From Verrucomicrobiales bacterium (GTDB lineage Bacteria; Verrucomicrobiota; Verrucomicrobiia; Verrucomicrobiales; V1-33): DNA of 64,000 nt. The notes under the pieces are model-generated. The model worked only from the letters and a program-made list of their open reading frames with translations, did no database searches and was not told the origin of the DNA. The position numbers and the translations under genes were made by a program. The DNA lies in contig JAQGPJ010000099.1 of the NCBI GenBank assembly GCA_028293125.1, positions 1 to 64,000 of the forward strand, given 5' to 3'. Positions 54,168 through 63,119 of this stretch are shown in pieces; positions within the stretch are counted from its first letter, which is position 1, and each line of letters opens with the position of its first letter.

Positions 54168-55567
54168 ACTTTCCCTCCTCCCGCCGCGACATGCTCCGCC
54201 GGCTGTCGATGGGCTTCGGCGCCTTCGCCCTCCGCGGGCTCGCGCCCTCCTGGGCCGGCACGTTTCCCGTGCCCCACGCGCCGCCCAAAGTGAAGCATGT
54301 CATCTTCGCCTACATGAGCGGCGGTGTCTCGCATGTGGACTCGTGGGATCCCAAGCCGGAGCTCCGCCGCCGCCACGGCCAGCCCATGCCGGTGCCGGTG
54401 AGGCCCACGATGTTCAACAACAACGGCAACATCATGGCCAGCCCGTGGGAGGCCAGGCAGCGCGGGCAAAGTGGCGTGGTGGTCACCGACCTTTTCCCCC
54501 GCTTGGCGGGGATGGTGGACGACATGGCCATTATACGATCCATGACCTCCAAGGTGAATGAGCACGCCCAGGGCAATTATTTTTTCCACACCGGTTATCC
54601 CTTCATGGGCCATCCCAGTGCCGGGGCCTGGATCAGCTACGGTCTGGGATCGGAGAATCAGAACCTGCCGGGCTTTGTGGTCCTTCAAAGCGGCGGGGCC
54701 GTGGCTCCCCACGGCGGCACCGGGCTTTTCAGCAGCGGCTACCTGCCCGCCCAGCATCAGGCCTCCATTTTCCAAGCGGACCGCGATTCCGAAGCCGTGC
54801 CCAACATACGACCGCGGGAGATCGATGCCCTGCAGCGCCGCCGGCTGGCCTTTGTGCGCAAGCTGGACGAGCCCTTCTCCGCCGCCGCCGGCGACCCCAC
54901 GGTGGAGGCCGCCATCCGCAACGGCGAGACCGCCTACCGCATGCAAACCGCAGTGCCGGACCTGTGCCGCATCGACGGCGAGACCGAGGCCACCAAAAAG
55001 CTCTACAGCATGGACTCCCCCGATGCCGAAACCGCCTCCTACGGGCGCCAGTGCCTGGTGGCCCGGCGGCTGATCGAGCGCGGCGTGCGTTTTGTGGAGC
55101 TTAGCTGTCTGAACAAGAACATTGGGGCAGGCAACGCCCCCAATCCGTGGGACCAGCACGGCCAGATCAAAGAAGGCCATGGAGCCATGGCCCATCAGGT
55201 GGACCAGCCGTTGGCGGGACTGATCACCGACCTCAAGGCCCGCGGGCTGTTCGACGAGACGCTGATCCTTTTCTCCGGCGAGTTCGGGCGGACGCCATTC
55301 AGCCAGGGCGGCGACGGACGGGACCACAATCCCTCGGGCTTCAGTCTTTGGATGGCCGGCGGCGGCATCCGTGGGGGCACGGTGCTGGGCGCAACCGATG
55401 AACTGGGCTACAATGCCGTCGATCAGCCCTGCGAAATCTACGACCTCTACGCCACCATGCTGCACCTGCTGGGCATTGACCATGAGCGCCTGACCTACCG
55501 CTACGGGGGCCGCGATTTCCGTCTGACCGATGTCCATGGCCGGGTGCTGAGCGAAATCCTGAACTGA
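54164..55567 (+). CDS. DUF1501 protein, Tat-exported sulfatase-like fold
   Basis: A 467-residue protein with a twin-arginine leader ([19 protein letters not shown]) and an alkaline-phosphatase/sulfatase-like DUF1501 body: [61 protein letters not shown] and [10 protein letters not shown], several of which look like metal ligands. DUF1501 and DUF1549/1553 genes co-occur widely in PVC bacteria. The ATG overlaps the previous stop (ATGA at 54164-54167), so the two proteins are made together. No reaction is established. Confidence 0.88.
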   Translation: MNFPSSRRDMLRRLSMGFGAFALRGLAPSWAGTFPVPHAPPKVKHVIFAYMSGGVSHVDSWDPKPELRRRHGQPMPVPVRPTMFNNNGNIMASPWEARQRGQSGVVVTDLFPRLAGMVDDMAIIRSMTSKVNEHAQGNYFFHTGYPFMGHPSAGAWISYGLGSENQNLPGFVVLQSGGAVAPHGGTGLFSSGYLPAQHQASIFQADRDSEAVPNIRPREIDALQRRRLAFVRKLDEPFSAAAGDPTVEAAIRNGETAYRMQTAVPDLCRIDGETEATKKLYSMDSPDAETASYGRQCLVARRLIERGVRFVELSCLNKNIGAGNAPNPWDQHGQIKEGHGAMAHQVDQPLAGLITDLKARGLFDETLILFSGEFGRTPFSQGGDGRDHNPSGFSLWMAGGGIRGGTVLGATDELGYNAVDQPCEIYDLYATMLHLLGIDHERLTYRYGGRDFRLTDVHGRVLSEILN

Positions 55568-55781
55568 ACCAGCTGGACCGGACCGGACGTTCCCTGACAT
55601 TTCCCGCCCTCTTCTATTTTCCGCTTCATTCCACATCAGCCTCTCATTCCTCCAGATTTGTCGCCTCCCACGAGGACTCCGGCACCGTTCCACTCCCGCA
55701 CGCGCCATTTTTAAAACTTCCCTGGCGGCAGACTCAGCCCTGTGTCAGTGATGCGGCGCGTCAACCAGAAAAAATTCCGCC

Positions 55782-56642
55782 ATGCCAGATCCAGCCTATA
55801 CAGACCCCGTTCCGGTTACCGTTGTCCCCCGCGAGCCCACATTGGATGAGCAGGGAAGAAAGCCCAACGTTCTGGTCATCCGGATCTGGCCGAATATTCC
55901 CATTCTATATCCCATGGCCATCGCGGCGCTGGTCTGCGGCATTCTGAGTTTCATGTTCGGAATCGACAGTGAACTGAAGAGAATTTCCGGCCCTCCGACG
56001 GTCATGGCCAGCAGCGCCGGCTCCACACAGACAGTCACCGGTGTGATTGTCCTCCCCGACGAAATCAAGAAAAACAAGGAAAAGCTGCGCAATGAGCAGG
56101 TGATCGCGCTCGTTTTTCTGGCTGTCTTCACCTACAGTCTCGTGGTGGTCTGCACCGACATCGTCCTCACCTGGGCGCTTCTCGGAGTGGCACTGGTCAC
56201 CATTGCGGGCATGGGGCTTTTTATTGCCAATATTTATTGGCACATTCTGGAGGGATTGTTCCATTTCATCAGCGGTTTTGCGCCATACGCCAATTCCCAC
56301 TTCTATTTCTGCATCTTCGGCATTTGGCTCGTTCTCATGATCGCGGCGGTGATCTACGCCCGCTTCCACTATGTCAAGATTGAGTCCAACGAGGTCATCG
56401 TGGTCGGCGGGGTGCTCGACAAGCGCCGGCGCTACTCCACCATGCGGATGCAGTACACCAAGGATGTGATCGACGTCTTCGAATACTACCTCCCCTTCGT
56501 GCGGTCTGGGCGCCTCGTTCTGCGTTTTCCGAACGAGTCCGAGCCGATTGTCATCGACCACGTCATGCATGTGGACAGAGTGGTCAAAAAGCTGGACCAC
56601 GTCGCCGCCTCCCTCCAAATCTCCAGCGGGGAGCCCTCCTGA
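55782..56642 (+). CDS. Membrane protein with a PH-like C-terminal domain
   Basis: A 286-residue protein with about four membrane helices (YPMAIAALVCGILSFMFG, IALVFLAVFTYSLVVV, LLGVALVTIAGMGLFIANIY, FCIFGIWLVLMIAAVIYA) and a C-terminal beta-rich domain (VKIESNEVIVVGGVLDKRRR ... RLVLRFPNESEPIVID) that looks like a bacterial PH (bPH/DUF304-type) module. No family is assigned. It lies about 210 bp before the mlaE-type gene on the same strand, so it may be linked to lipid transport, but this is inference. Confidence 0.6.
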   Translation: MPDPAYTDPVPVTVVPREPTLDEQGRKPNVLVIRIWPNIPILYPMAIAALVCGILSFMFGIDSELKRISGPPTVMASSAGSTQTVTGVIVLPDEIKKNKEKLRNEQVIALVFLAVFTYSLVVVCTDIVLTWALLGVALVTIAGMGLFIANIYWHILEGLFHFISGFAPYANSHFYFCIFGIWLVLMIAAVIYARFHYVKIESNEVIVVGGVLDKRRRYSTMRMQYTKDVIDVFEYYLPFVRSGRLVLRFPNESEPIVIDHVMHVDRVVKKLDHVAASLQISSGEPS

Positions 56643-56852
56643 TCCGGCTTCGCTTTTCCATTATCCGGTTTCATGTTTATTCCCCGCCGCTCCCATCCGG
56701 ACCGGCGGGACTGGCGATAAGCGGTCTCCAAAGCGGAGTATTTCCACAGCGCCTGGCAGGCAATTCCGCCGCCGCCCGCTTTCCGGGAAACTGTTCTTTT
56801 TACCTACCCCGCCCCTTGCCGTGGCGGAGGTTGTGGGCACTGTGGGGGCCGC

Positions 56853-57647
56853 ATGACGGGATTTTTTCAACGGCTGGGACGGCCGGTGGTGGAGTTTATC
56901 CGCTACCTGGGTGAACTGACGCTGTTGGTGGGCGAGGTTTTCCAGTCCATTTTCCGCCATAAAATCTGGTGGAGCCTGATGTGGCGGCAGATGGTCAATA
57001 TCGGGTTCGGCTCCCAATTACAGGTGATCGTCACCGGGGCCTTCACCGGAGCGGTTTTTGCCGCCCAGGTGTATTACAAGTTCAACCAGCTCGGCTTCGA
57101 ATCCGTGGTCGGCGGCATTGTGGCTTTGGCGATGTGCCGGGAACTGGGCCCGGTGCTCACCGGACTGATGCTTACCAGCCGGGTTGGAGCGGCCATGGCG
57201 GCGGAGATCGGCACTATGAAGGTGACCGAGCAGGTGGACGCGCTGCGCTCCCTGGGGGTGCATCCGGTGGACTTTCTGGTAAGCCCGAGGATGCTGGCCA
57301 TGTTTTTCTCGGTGCCCATCCTGATCGCGGAGTCCCTCATGTTCGGCATGGCCGCCTCCCGGCTGATCGTCGTGGGGCTCTACAGTGTGCCAGGAGCGTT
57401 TTACGATGACCAGTTGGACAAGAACACGGACCTGACCGACCTCTGGTTCGGCATGAGCAAGGGGCTGGTTTTTGGCATTCTCATCGTCCTGATTGCCTGC
57501 CATCAGGGGCTTAACGCCTCGCGGGGAGCCGTCGGCGTGGGCAAGGGCACCACCTCTGCGGTGGTTTACACTTCGCTGGCGATTCTGATTGTGAATTTCT
57601 TCCTCACCATCGTTCTCAACTTCATCTGGCCGGTGGCCCGGATCTGA
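56853..57647 (+). CDS. mlaE: MlaE/YrbE-type ABC permease
   Basis: A 264-residue permease with about five to six membrane segments. The MlaE signature ELGPVLTGLMLTSRVGAAMA continues EIGTMKVTEQVDALRSLGVH and PVDFLVSPRMLAMFFSVPIL. It is the membrane part of a lipid importer or exporter of the Mla/Mce type that keeps outer-membrane lipid asymmetry. It is the first of a three-gene run with mlaF- and mlaD-like genes. A G-rich purine stretch (tgtgggggc) precedes the start. Confidence 0.9.
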   Translation: MTGFFQRLGRPVVEFIRYLGELTLLVGEVFQSIFRHKIWWSLMWRQMVNIGFGSQLQVIVTGAFTGAVFAAQVYYKFNQLGFESVVGGIVALAMCRELGPVLTGLMLTSRVGAAMAAEIGTMKVTEQVDALRSLGVHPVDFLVSPRMLAMFFSVPILIAESLMFGMAASRLIVVGLYSVPGAFYDDQLDKNTDLTDLWFGMSKGLVFGILIVLIACHQGLNASRGAVGVGKGTTSAVVYTSLAILIVNFFLTIVLNFIWPVARI

Positions 57648-57660
57648 TCATTCCCCACCC

Positions 57661-58431
57661 ATGCCATCCCCCGCCGAGCCCTCCGACCCCTGCTTCATCC
57701 GTGTGCGGGATCTGCACAAACGCATCGGCCAACAGCATATCCTCCGCGGGGTCACGCTGGACATCCAGCGCGGCAGCGGGGTGGCCATCATCGGCGGCAG
57801 CGGCACGGGGAAGAGCGTTTTTCTGAAGCTGGTCATGGGCCTGATCCCCGCCACCAGCGGCTCCATCGAGGTGGACGGCACGGAGATCACCACCCTGAGC
57901 GAGCGGCAACTGGCTCCTCACCGGAGAAAGATCGGCCTGCTGTTTCAGGACGGTGCCCTTTTCGACAGTCTGGACGTTGAGGAGAATGTGGGATTCCCCC
58001 TTGTGGTCGCCGGCTGGAAGGACCGGAGCAAACTCCGGGACAAAGTACGGGAAACTCTGGAGTCCGTGGATCTCGGCGAGCATCTGCACAAGCTGCCCAG
58101 CGACCTCAGCGGCGGTATGAGGAAACGCGCCGCCCTCGCCCGTGCCATCATCACCGAGCCACAGTGTGTGCTTTACGATGAGCCCACCAGCGGCTTGGAC
58201 CCGGTGGTGGCCGACAGCATCGACCACCTCATCCGCCGCACACAGCGCCAGCACGGCATCACCTCCATCGTGGTCACCCACGATATGAAAAGCGTGCCCG
58301 TCATCGCGGACCAAGTCGTTTATCTGCGGGAGGGTGTGGTTTATTTCTCCGGCACCCCTGATGAGCTCATGTCCAGCCGGGATCCCGCCATCCGGCAGTT
58401 TGTGGAGGGCAATTCCGGGGAGACCAGTTGA
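57661..58431 (+). CDS. mlaF: MlaF-type ABC transporter ATP-binding protein
   Basis: A 256-residue ABC ATPase. Walker A is GGSGTGKSVFLKLVMG, the Q-loop LLFQDGALFDSLDVEENV, the signature LSGGMRKRAALARAI and Walker B CVLYDEPTSGLDP, with the H-loop His in VVTHDMKS. It energises the MlaE permease. It starts 13 bp after mlaE on the same strand. The leader (attccccaccc) has no Shine-Dalgarno sequence, consistent with coupled translation. Confidence 0.92.
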   Translation: MPSPAEPSDPCFIRVRDLHKRIGQQHILRGVTLDIQRGSGVAIIGGSGTGKSVFLKLVMGLIPATSGSIEVDGTEITTLSERQLAPHRRKIGLLFQDGALFDSLDVEENVGFPLVVAGWKDRSKLRDKVRETLESVDLGEHLHKLPSDLSGGMRKRAALARAIITEPQCVLYDEPTSGLDPVVADSIDHLIRRTQRQHGITSIVVTHDMKSVPVIADQVVYLREGVVYFSGTPDELMSSRDPAIRQFVEGNSGETS

Positions 58432-58543
58432 TTTTCGTTTTCTGCAACCGGTTCCCCTCTCCCTCCCACTCTCCATTTCCCCGTTTCCTGCTTCATTTTC
58501 CCCACGCCGCAGGAGCCGCCCCCTTTATCCCCTTTCGAACCTC

Positions 58544-59560
58544 ATGAAGGATCAATCCCGTCACACCACGCTGATCGCGGGTATTTTTGTGTTCTGCGGC
58601 ATGTGCTTGCTGGGCGGCCTGATCTTTCAGTTTGGCTCCCTCAGACACCGCATGCGGGATCCCTACAGGATCTACGTGAACTTTATGGACGCCCAAAATC
58701 TGATCCAGGGAGCTCCTGTAAAGCGTGCCGGTGCCACCATCGGCCAAGTGGTCACCTCCCCCAAGCTGGTGGACGGGCTGAAAGGGGTGCAGGTCACCTT
58801 GGAGATTTACCCGGAATTCCGCATTCCCACCGCCAGCCCGCTGCGCATCAACTCCGTGGGTCTGATGGGTGACAGCGTGATCGATGTGGGCCAAGCCCCC
58901 GCTGACGCCCTGACCGGAGATTTCATCCATGAGGGCGACACGGTCACCGGGTCCGGAAGTCCCGATCTCACCGCCACGGCCAACCGCATCACGGATGAGA
59001 TCATGGTGGTGATGCGCGATCTGCGCACCGGCCTTGCGGATCTGAACAAAACGGTGATCCGTCTGAACGAGGGACTGCTCAGCGATGAGAATCTGAACAA
59101 TGTGGCCGGCAGCCTGCGGTCGTTGAAGCAATCCATCGACAAGGTGGACAACGAGGTGCTCAGCGACGCCAACACCCAGGCGCTGAAGGAATCCATCACC
59201 AAATTCCGCACCGCCATGGAGAACGTGGACAACGCGGTCACCAAGGCCAACAGCGCCCTGACCAAGTTCGACAAGGGCATGGACGGCTTCTCCCCCGCCA
59301 TGAAGGGGGCGGGGGACGCGACGGTCAGCCTGAAGGAGGCCGCCACCGCCCTCAAAGGGCTGCTCGGCGATGCCCGCTCCGGCAAAGGCCTGCTGAGCGC
59401 CATGCTGAATGATGCAGCCCTGCGGGATGATGTGCTGGCGCTGGTGACCAATCTGCGCCGGCGCGGCATTCTGTTCTACAAGGACAAGGAGGCTGTGGAA
59501 AAAGAAAGCACCCCGCGGAAAACCCCGCCCGTTCCTCCAAGACCCTATGGAAAACGCTGA
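58544..59560 (+). CDS. mlaD: MlaD-type MCE-domain substrate-binding protein
   Basis: A 338-residue protein with one N-terminal signal anchor (IAGIFVFCGMCLLGGLIFQF) and an MCE domain (about 40-115: VNFMDAQNLIQGAPVKRAGA ... LRINSVGLMGDSVIDVG). The rest is helical with heptad-like Leu/Asn spacing, a coiled-coil stalk of the MCE/YrbD kind. It presents lipid to the MlaE permease in the periplasm. I chose the ATG at 58544; the frame is open further upstream. No mlaB- or mlaC-like gene adjoins. Confidence 0.88.
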   Translation: MKDQSRHTTLIAGIFVFCGMCLLGGLIFQFGSLRHRMRDPYRIYVNFMDAQNLIQGAPVKRAGATIGQVVTSPKLVDGLKGVQVTLEIYPEFRIPTASPLRINSVGLMGDSVIDVGQAPADALTGDFIHEGDTVTGSGSPDLTATANRITDEIMVVMRDLRTGLADLNKTVIRLNEGLLSDENLNNVAGSLRSLKQSIDKVDNEVLSDANTQALKESITKFRTAMENVDNAVTKANSALTKFDKGMDGFSPAMKGAGDATVSLKEAATALKGLLGDARSGKGLLSAMLNDAALRDDVLALVTNLRRRGILFYKDKEAVEKESTPRKTPPVPPRPYGKR

Positions 59561-59731
59561 GGGGCATATTGCCATCTCCCGGCCGGCGGTCCTTTCAGCC
59601 GGTGGCCTCCTCCTCCTCCGGACGGACGGCTCTTACAAACCGCCATCCGCCGCAGTCGGAACTTGAATCCACCGCCACTGCGCCGCACCATTCCTCCAAT
59701 AACCAATTCAGTTTCCGCCGACCCAGCCCGC

Positions 59732-60829
59732 ATGCCTGTCCGCTCCGCCATTCCGATCGTCCGTGTCCTCTTCGTGGTCTGCTGCGTGCTGCTGGGGATC
59801 GTGCTGAGCATCGCCAGCTCAGGGACCATGCACCGGATCACGGGCGGAGTGCTGGGCGCGCTGTTCGGGGGGCTGATCGTGGGGACGGATATCCTGCTGA
59901 AAAACCTCAGCTTCCGCAGCTTCGGCTCCGGCACCTTCGGCCTGATGACCGGCGTGCTCTGCGCCTGGCTGCTCACCCGCGTGCCTTGGGCTCAGAGCCT
60001 CCTGCCCTCCCAATGGGAGAATGCGGAAACCTTTGACCGCATTCTGAATCTGATCATTTACCTGACGCTCGGTTATCTGGGCATTATTCTGGCCCTGCGC
60101 AGCAACCGCCAGGAGTTCTCCCTCATCATTCCCTATGTGCGCTTCCGGAATGAGGGGGTCATCCAGCAGCCCCTGCTGGTGGACACCAATATCATCATCG
60201 ACGGGCGCATTCCCGGCATCTGCGCCACCGGCTTCCTGGGAGGCACGCTGATCGTGCCGCGTTTTGTGCTGGATGAGCTCCATATCCTGGCGGACTCCGC
60301 CGATCCCGTGAAGCGCGACCGCGGCCGTCGCGGACTGGAGTGCCTGGAGCAGCTGAAGCGCACCCCCACGCTCAGCGTCACCATCCACGACGACTACCAG
60401 AGCCAGGAGAAGCTGGTGGACACCAAGCTCATCCAGCTGGGCAAAACCCTGGACGCCCGCCTGCTGACCAACGACGCCAACCTGGGCCGCGTGGCCGGCC
60501 TGCAGGGGCTGCCGGTGCTGAACCTCAATCAGCTGGCCCACGCCATGCGCCCGCCGCTCAATGTCGGCGACGAGGTGGAGATGATGCTGGTGAAGGAGGG
60601 CAAGGATGACCACCAGGCGGTCGGCTACCTGCCGGACGGCACCATGATCGTGGTCAACCACGCCCGCAGTAAAGTGGGGGCCACCGTGGTGGCCACCGTC
60701 AGCTCCTCTCTTCAGACGAGCGCCGGCCGCCTGATCTTTGCGGAACTGAAGTCCATCAAATCCCCGTCTCCCGGCGCTTCCCCTGCCTCCGGGAGCAACG
60801 CGCAGTCCCCTCCCACCCGGCGGAAGTGA
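59732..60829 (+). CDS. PIN/TRAM-domain membrane protein (YacL-like)
   Basis: A 365-residue protein with about four N-terminal membrane helices, a PIN nuclease domain (about 145-280: LLVDTNIIIDGRIPG ... RDRGRRGLECLEQLKR ... DTKLIQLGKTLDARLLTND) with conserved Asp residues for metal, and a C-terminal TRAM RNA-binding domain (NVGDEVEMMLVKEGKDDHQA). It matches the Bacillus YacL architecture. It may cleave or bind RNA at the membrane; the target is unknown. It converges with dxr. Confidence 0.85.
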   Translation: MPVRSAIPIVRVLFVVCCVLLGIVLSIASSGTMHRITGGVLGALFGGLIVGTDILLKNLSFRSFGSGTFGLMTGVLCAWLLTRVPWAQSLLPSQWENAETFDRILNLIIYLTLGYLGIILALRSNRQEFSLIIPYVRFRNEGVIQQPLLVDTNIIIDGRIPGICATGFLGGTLIVPRFVLDELHILADSADPVKRDRGRRGLECLEQLKRTPTLSVTIHDDYQSQEKLVDTKLIQLGKTLDARLLTNDANLGRVAGLQGLPVLNLNQLAHAMRPPLNVGDEVEMMLVKEGKDDHQAVGYLPDGTMIVVNHARSKVGATVVATVSSSLQTSAGRLIFAELKSIKSPSPGASPASGSNAQSPPTRRK

Positions 60830-60874
60830 GCCCGCACTGCCCAAGGTTGACGGGCTGCCGGGGGCACGTTTCCA

Positions 60875-62071
60875 TCAAACCGCCGCCAGCGGCTTCTCCA
60901 ACCATCGCTCCGCCTCCCTCCGCGCCCAGGCGTCGGCAGCCAGGATTTCATCGAGTCCCGCATGCGCAATGGAGCGGTGGGCCTCCATGGTCCGGGCCAC
61001 GGCGCGCCAGATGCCGGGGAAGCGGGTCCTTCCGTCGATAAAGGCCGCCACGGCGGTTTCATTCGCCGCATTGTAAACCGCCGGGAGGGTCCCGCCGGTG
61101 GTGCCGGCCTCGACCGCCAGATCCAAGGCCGGGAAATCGGCCCGCCGCGGGGCCTCGAACTCCAGCCGGCCCAAGGCCGCGAAGTCGAGCGGCCGCAGGG
61201 TGTTCCTCACGCGCTGTGGCCAGGTCACGGCATACTGGATAGGAAAGCACATATCGCTGTGGCTCATCTGAGCCAGCACGCTGCCATCGATGAACTCCAC
61301 CATGCTGTGCACAATGCTCTGAGGATGCACCACCACCTCCACGCGCTCCATGGGCACATCGAAGAGCCAGCGGGCCTCGATCATTTCAAGCCCCTTGTTG
61401 AAAAGCGTGGCGCTGTCGATGGTAATCTTCCGGCCCATCTCCCAAGTGGGATGCTTCAGCGCCTGGGCCAGGGTGGCGGCGGCGATGCGGTCATTGCTCC
61501 ACGTGCGGAACGGGCCGCCGCTGGCGGTGAGGATCAGCCGCGAAACCTCCGACGGAGCGCGGCCCTCCAGACATTGGAAAATGGCATTGTGCTCACTGTC
61601 CACCGGCAGCACAGCCACACCCTTCCGGCGCGCCGCCTCCATGACGGCCTCCCCGGCCATGACCAAAATCTCCTTGCTGGCGATGGCCAGATCGCAGCCG
61701 GCCTCAATGGCCGCCAGGGCAGGACGCAGTCCGGCGGTGCCGACGATGGCGATGAGCACCATGTCCGCCTCCGTTTCCCGGACCAGCTTCACCAGCCCCT
61801 CCTCCCCCCCGAACACCGTGCTGTCCGCCGGCAGCAGCCCGCGCAGCTCCTCCACCGCCGCCGCTCCCCCGCTGACCGCCACGTGTCTGACCCCGAACTC
61901 CCGCGCCTGCTCTGCCAGAGCAGCCACGCTGCGGCAGGCCGCCAGGCCCACTACCTCCATGCGGTCCGGAATATCCCGCGCGACTTTCAGCGCGCTGGTG
62001 CCGATGCTTCCGGTGGATCCGAGAATAATGATGCGCCGGCGGCGCTTCACGGGGTCATTTGCCACTGACAT
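60875..62071 (-). CDS. dxr: 1-deoxy-D-xylulose 5-phosphate reductoisomerase
   Basis: A 398-residue enzyme that converts DXP to MEP in the non-mevalonate isoprenoid pathway, using NADPH and a divalent metal. NADPH loop IIILGSTGSIGTSALKVAR; metal and substrate motifs PVDSEHNAIFQCLEG, LILTASGGPFRTW, MGRKITIDSATLFNKGLEMI and HPQSIVHSMVEFIDGSVLAQ are all visible. The usual ANKE motif reads ASKE here. It overlaps the cdsA end by 17 bases (62055-62071), so the two form an operon with cdsA first. The product could feed the squalene/phytoene synthase in this window. Confidence 0.94.
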   Translation of the reverse strand: MSVANDPVKRRRRIIILGSTGSIGTSALKVARDIPDRMEVVGLAACRSVAALAEQAREFGVRHVAVSGGAAAVEELRGLLPADSTVFGGEEGLVKLVRETEADMVLIAIVGTAGLRPALAAIEAGCDLAIASKEILVMAGEAVMEAARRKGVAVLPVDSEHNAIFQCLEGRAPSEVSRLILTASGGPFRTWSNDRIAAATLAQALKHPTWEMGRKITIDSATLFNKGLEMIEARWLFDVPMERVEVVVHPQSIVHSMVEFIDGSVLAQMSHSDMCFPIQYAVTWPQRVRNTLRPLDFAALGRLEFEAPRRADFPALDLAVEAGTTGGTLPAVYNAANETAVAAFIDGRTRFPGIWRAVARTMEAHRSIAHAGLDEILAADAWARREAERWLEKPLAAV

Positions 62072-62969
62072 ACCAAAGATAAAAATAGAAAACGGGGGCG
62101 GTGAAAAGCAGGCTGTCGATCAGGTCGAGAGCGCCGCCGATCCCCGGCAGCAGTTTACCGGAATCCTTCACCCCCAGGCAGCGCTTGACCACGCTCTCCG
62201 CCAGATCCCCCACCACGCAGACCGCCGCCAGCACCAGGCACATCACCGTGGCGCTCACCGGATTCAGCAGCGGCATGTCCGCCCGCCAGCCGAAATAAAC
62301 GGCCAGCCCTGCGCCGACCGCACCCAAAGCCGCGCCGATCATGCCCTCCCACGTTTTGCCGGGGCTGACGTGCGGGATCATCTTATGCCTCCCAATCAGG
62401 GAGCCCACAATGTAGGCCCCGCAGTCCGTGAACTTGGTCGCCCCGATCAGAAAAACCAGATAGGGCAGCCCGCGCAGCCAGCCGTTTTCGGCCACCCCCG
62501 GCAGGAAAAGCACCCGCACCATGAAGCTGCACAGCCACGGAACATACAGAAAGCCAACGATGAAATACAGGATGGCCCACAGGGTGTTCCGTCCATCCAG
62601 CGGCCGGAAAAGCGTGGGCAGAAACGCGCCCAGCACCGCCGCCGCGATGAACCCCAGGTCCACCAGGGGGGGCCAGCCCCACTCATTGCGGAGGGAGAGG
62701 GAAAAAATGACCGCGAACCACGCTATGCTGAGCCCCAGCAGCCCGCAGCGCCACGGGCTGGGCAGCGAGGGATCCATTTTAGTCAGTTCCCACACCCCCA
62801 CCAGTCCCAGCATTCCCAGCAGGATGAAAAACAGCGGGGCCTTTCCCACCACAATGGCCGCCACCACCAGAACCCACAGTGCCAGAGTGCTGATCAGGCG
62901 TTTGGCGAACACCTGCGCCTTGGTGGGTGAAGTCGGAGGAGGGGAGGGGGCTGGAACGGCTTCGGACAT
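62055..62969 (-). CDS. cdsA: Phosphatidate cytidylyltransferase
   Basis: A 304-residue polytopic enzyme with about eight membrane helices that makes CDP-diacylglycerol from phosphatidate and CTP. The C-terminal CDP-alcohol signature is visible as DCGAYIVGSLIGRHKM and HVSPGKTWEGMIG. Gene order cdsA-dxr is common in bacteria; the uppS and rseP genes that often flank it are absent next to this pair. The start at 62969 has a hydrophilic Pro-rich segment before the first helix. Confidence 0.92.
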   Translation of the reverse strand: MSEAVPAPSPPPTSPTKAQVFAKRLISTLALWVLVVAAIVVGKAPLFFILLGMLGLVGVWELTKMDPSLPSPWRCGLLGLSIAWFAVIFSLSLRNEWGWPPLVDLGFIAAAVLGAFLPTLFRPLDGRNTLWAILYFIVGFLYVPWLCSFMVRVLFLPGVAENGWLRGLPYLVFLIGATKFTDCGAYIVGSLIGRHKMIPHVSPGKTWEGMIGAALGAVGAGLAVYFGWRADMPLLNPVSATVMCLVLAAVCVVGDLAESVVKRCLGVKDSGKLLPGIGGALDLIDSLLFTAPVFYFYLWYVSGK

Positions 62970-63119
62970 CGCGGTTCCTGACTAGGCGGAAATCCCGCCA
63001 GCGGCAAGTCCCGATTCCATGCCGGCCCGCCGCTGCCTCTTCACAGACTGTCGAAGCCACGCAGCCTGCGGGCCTCTGCCTGAACCGGATTTGGAGCGCC
63101 CCGGAGCTACCGCCCGCGT

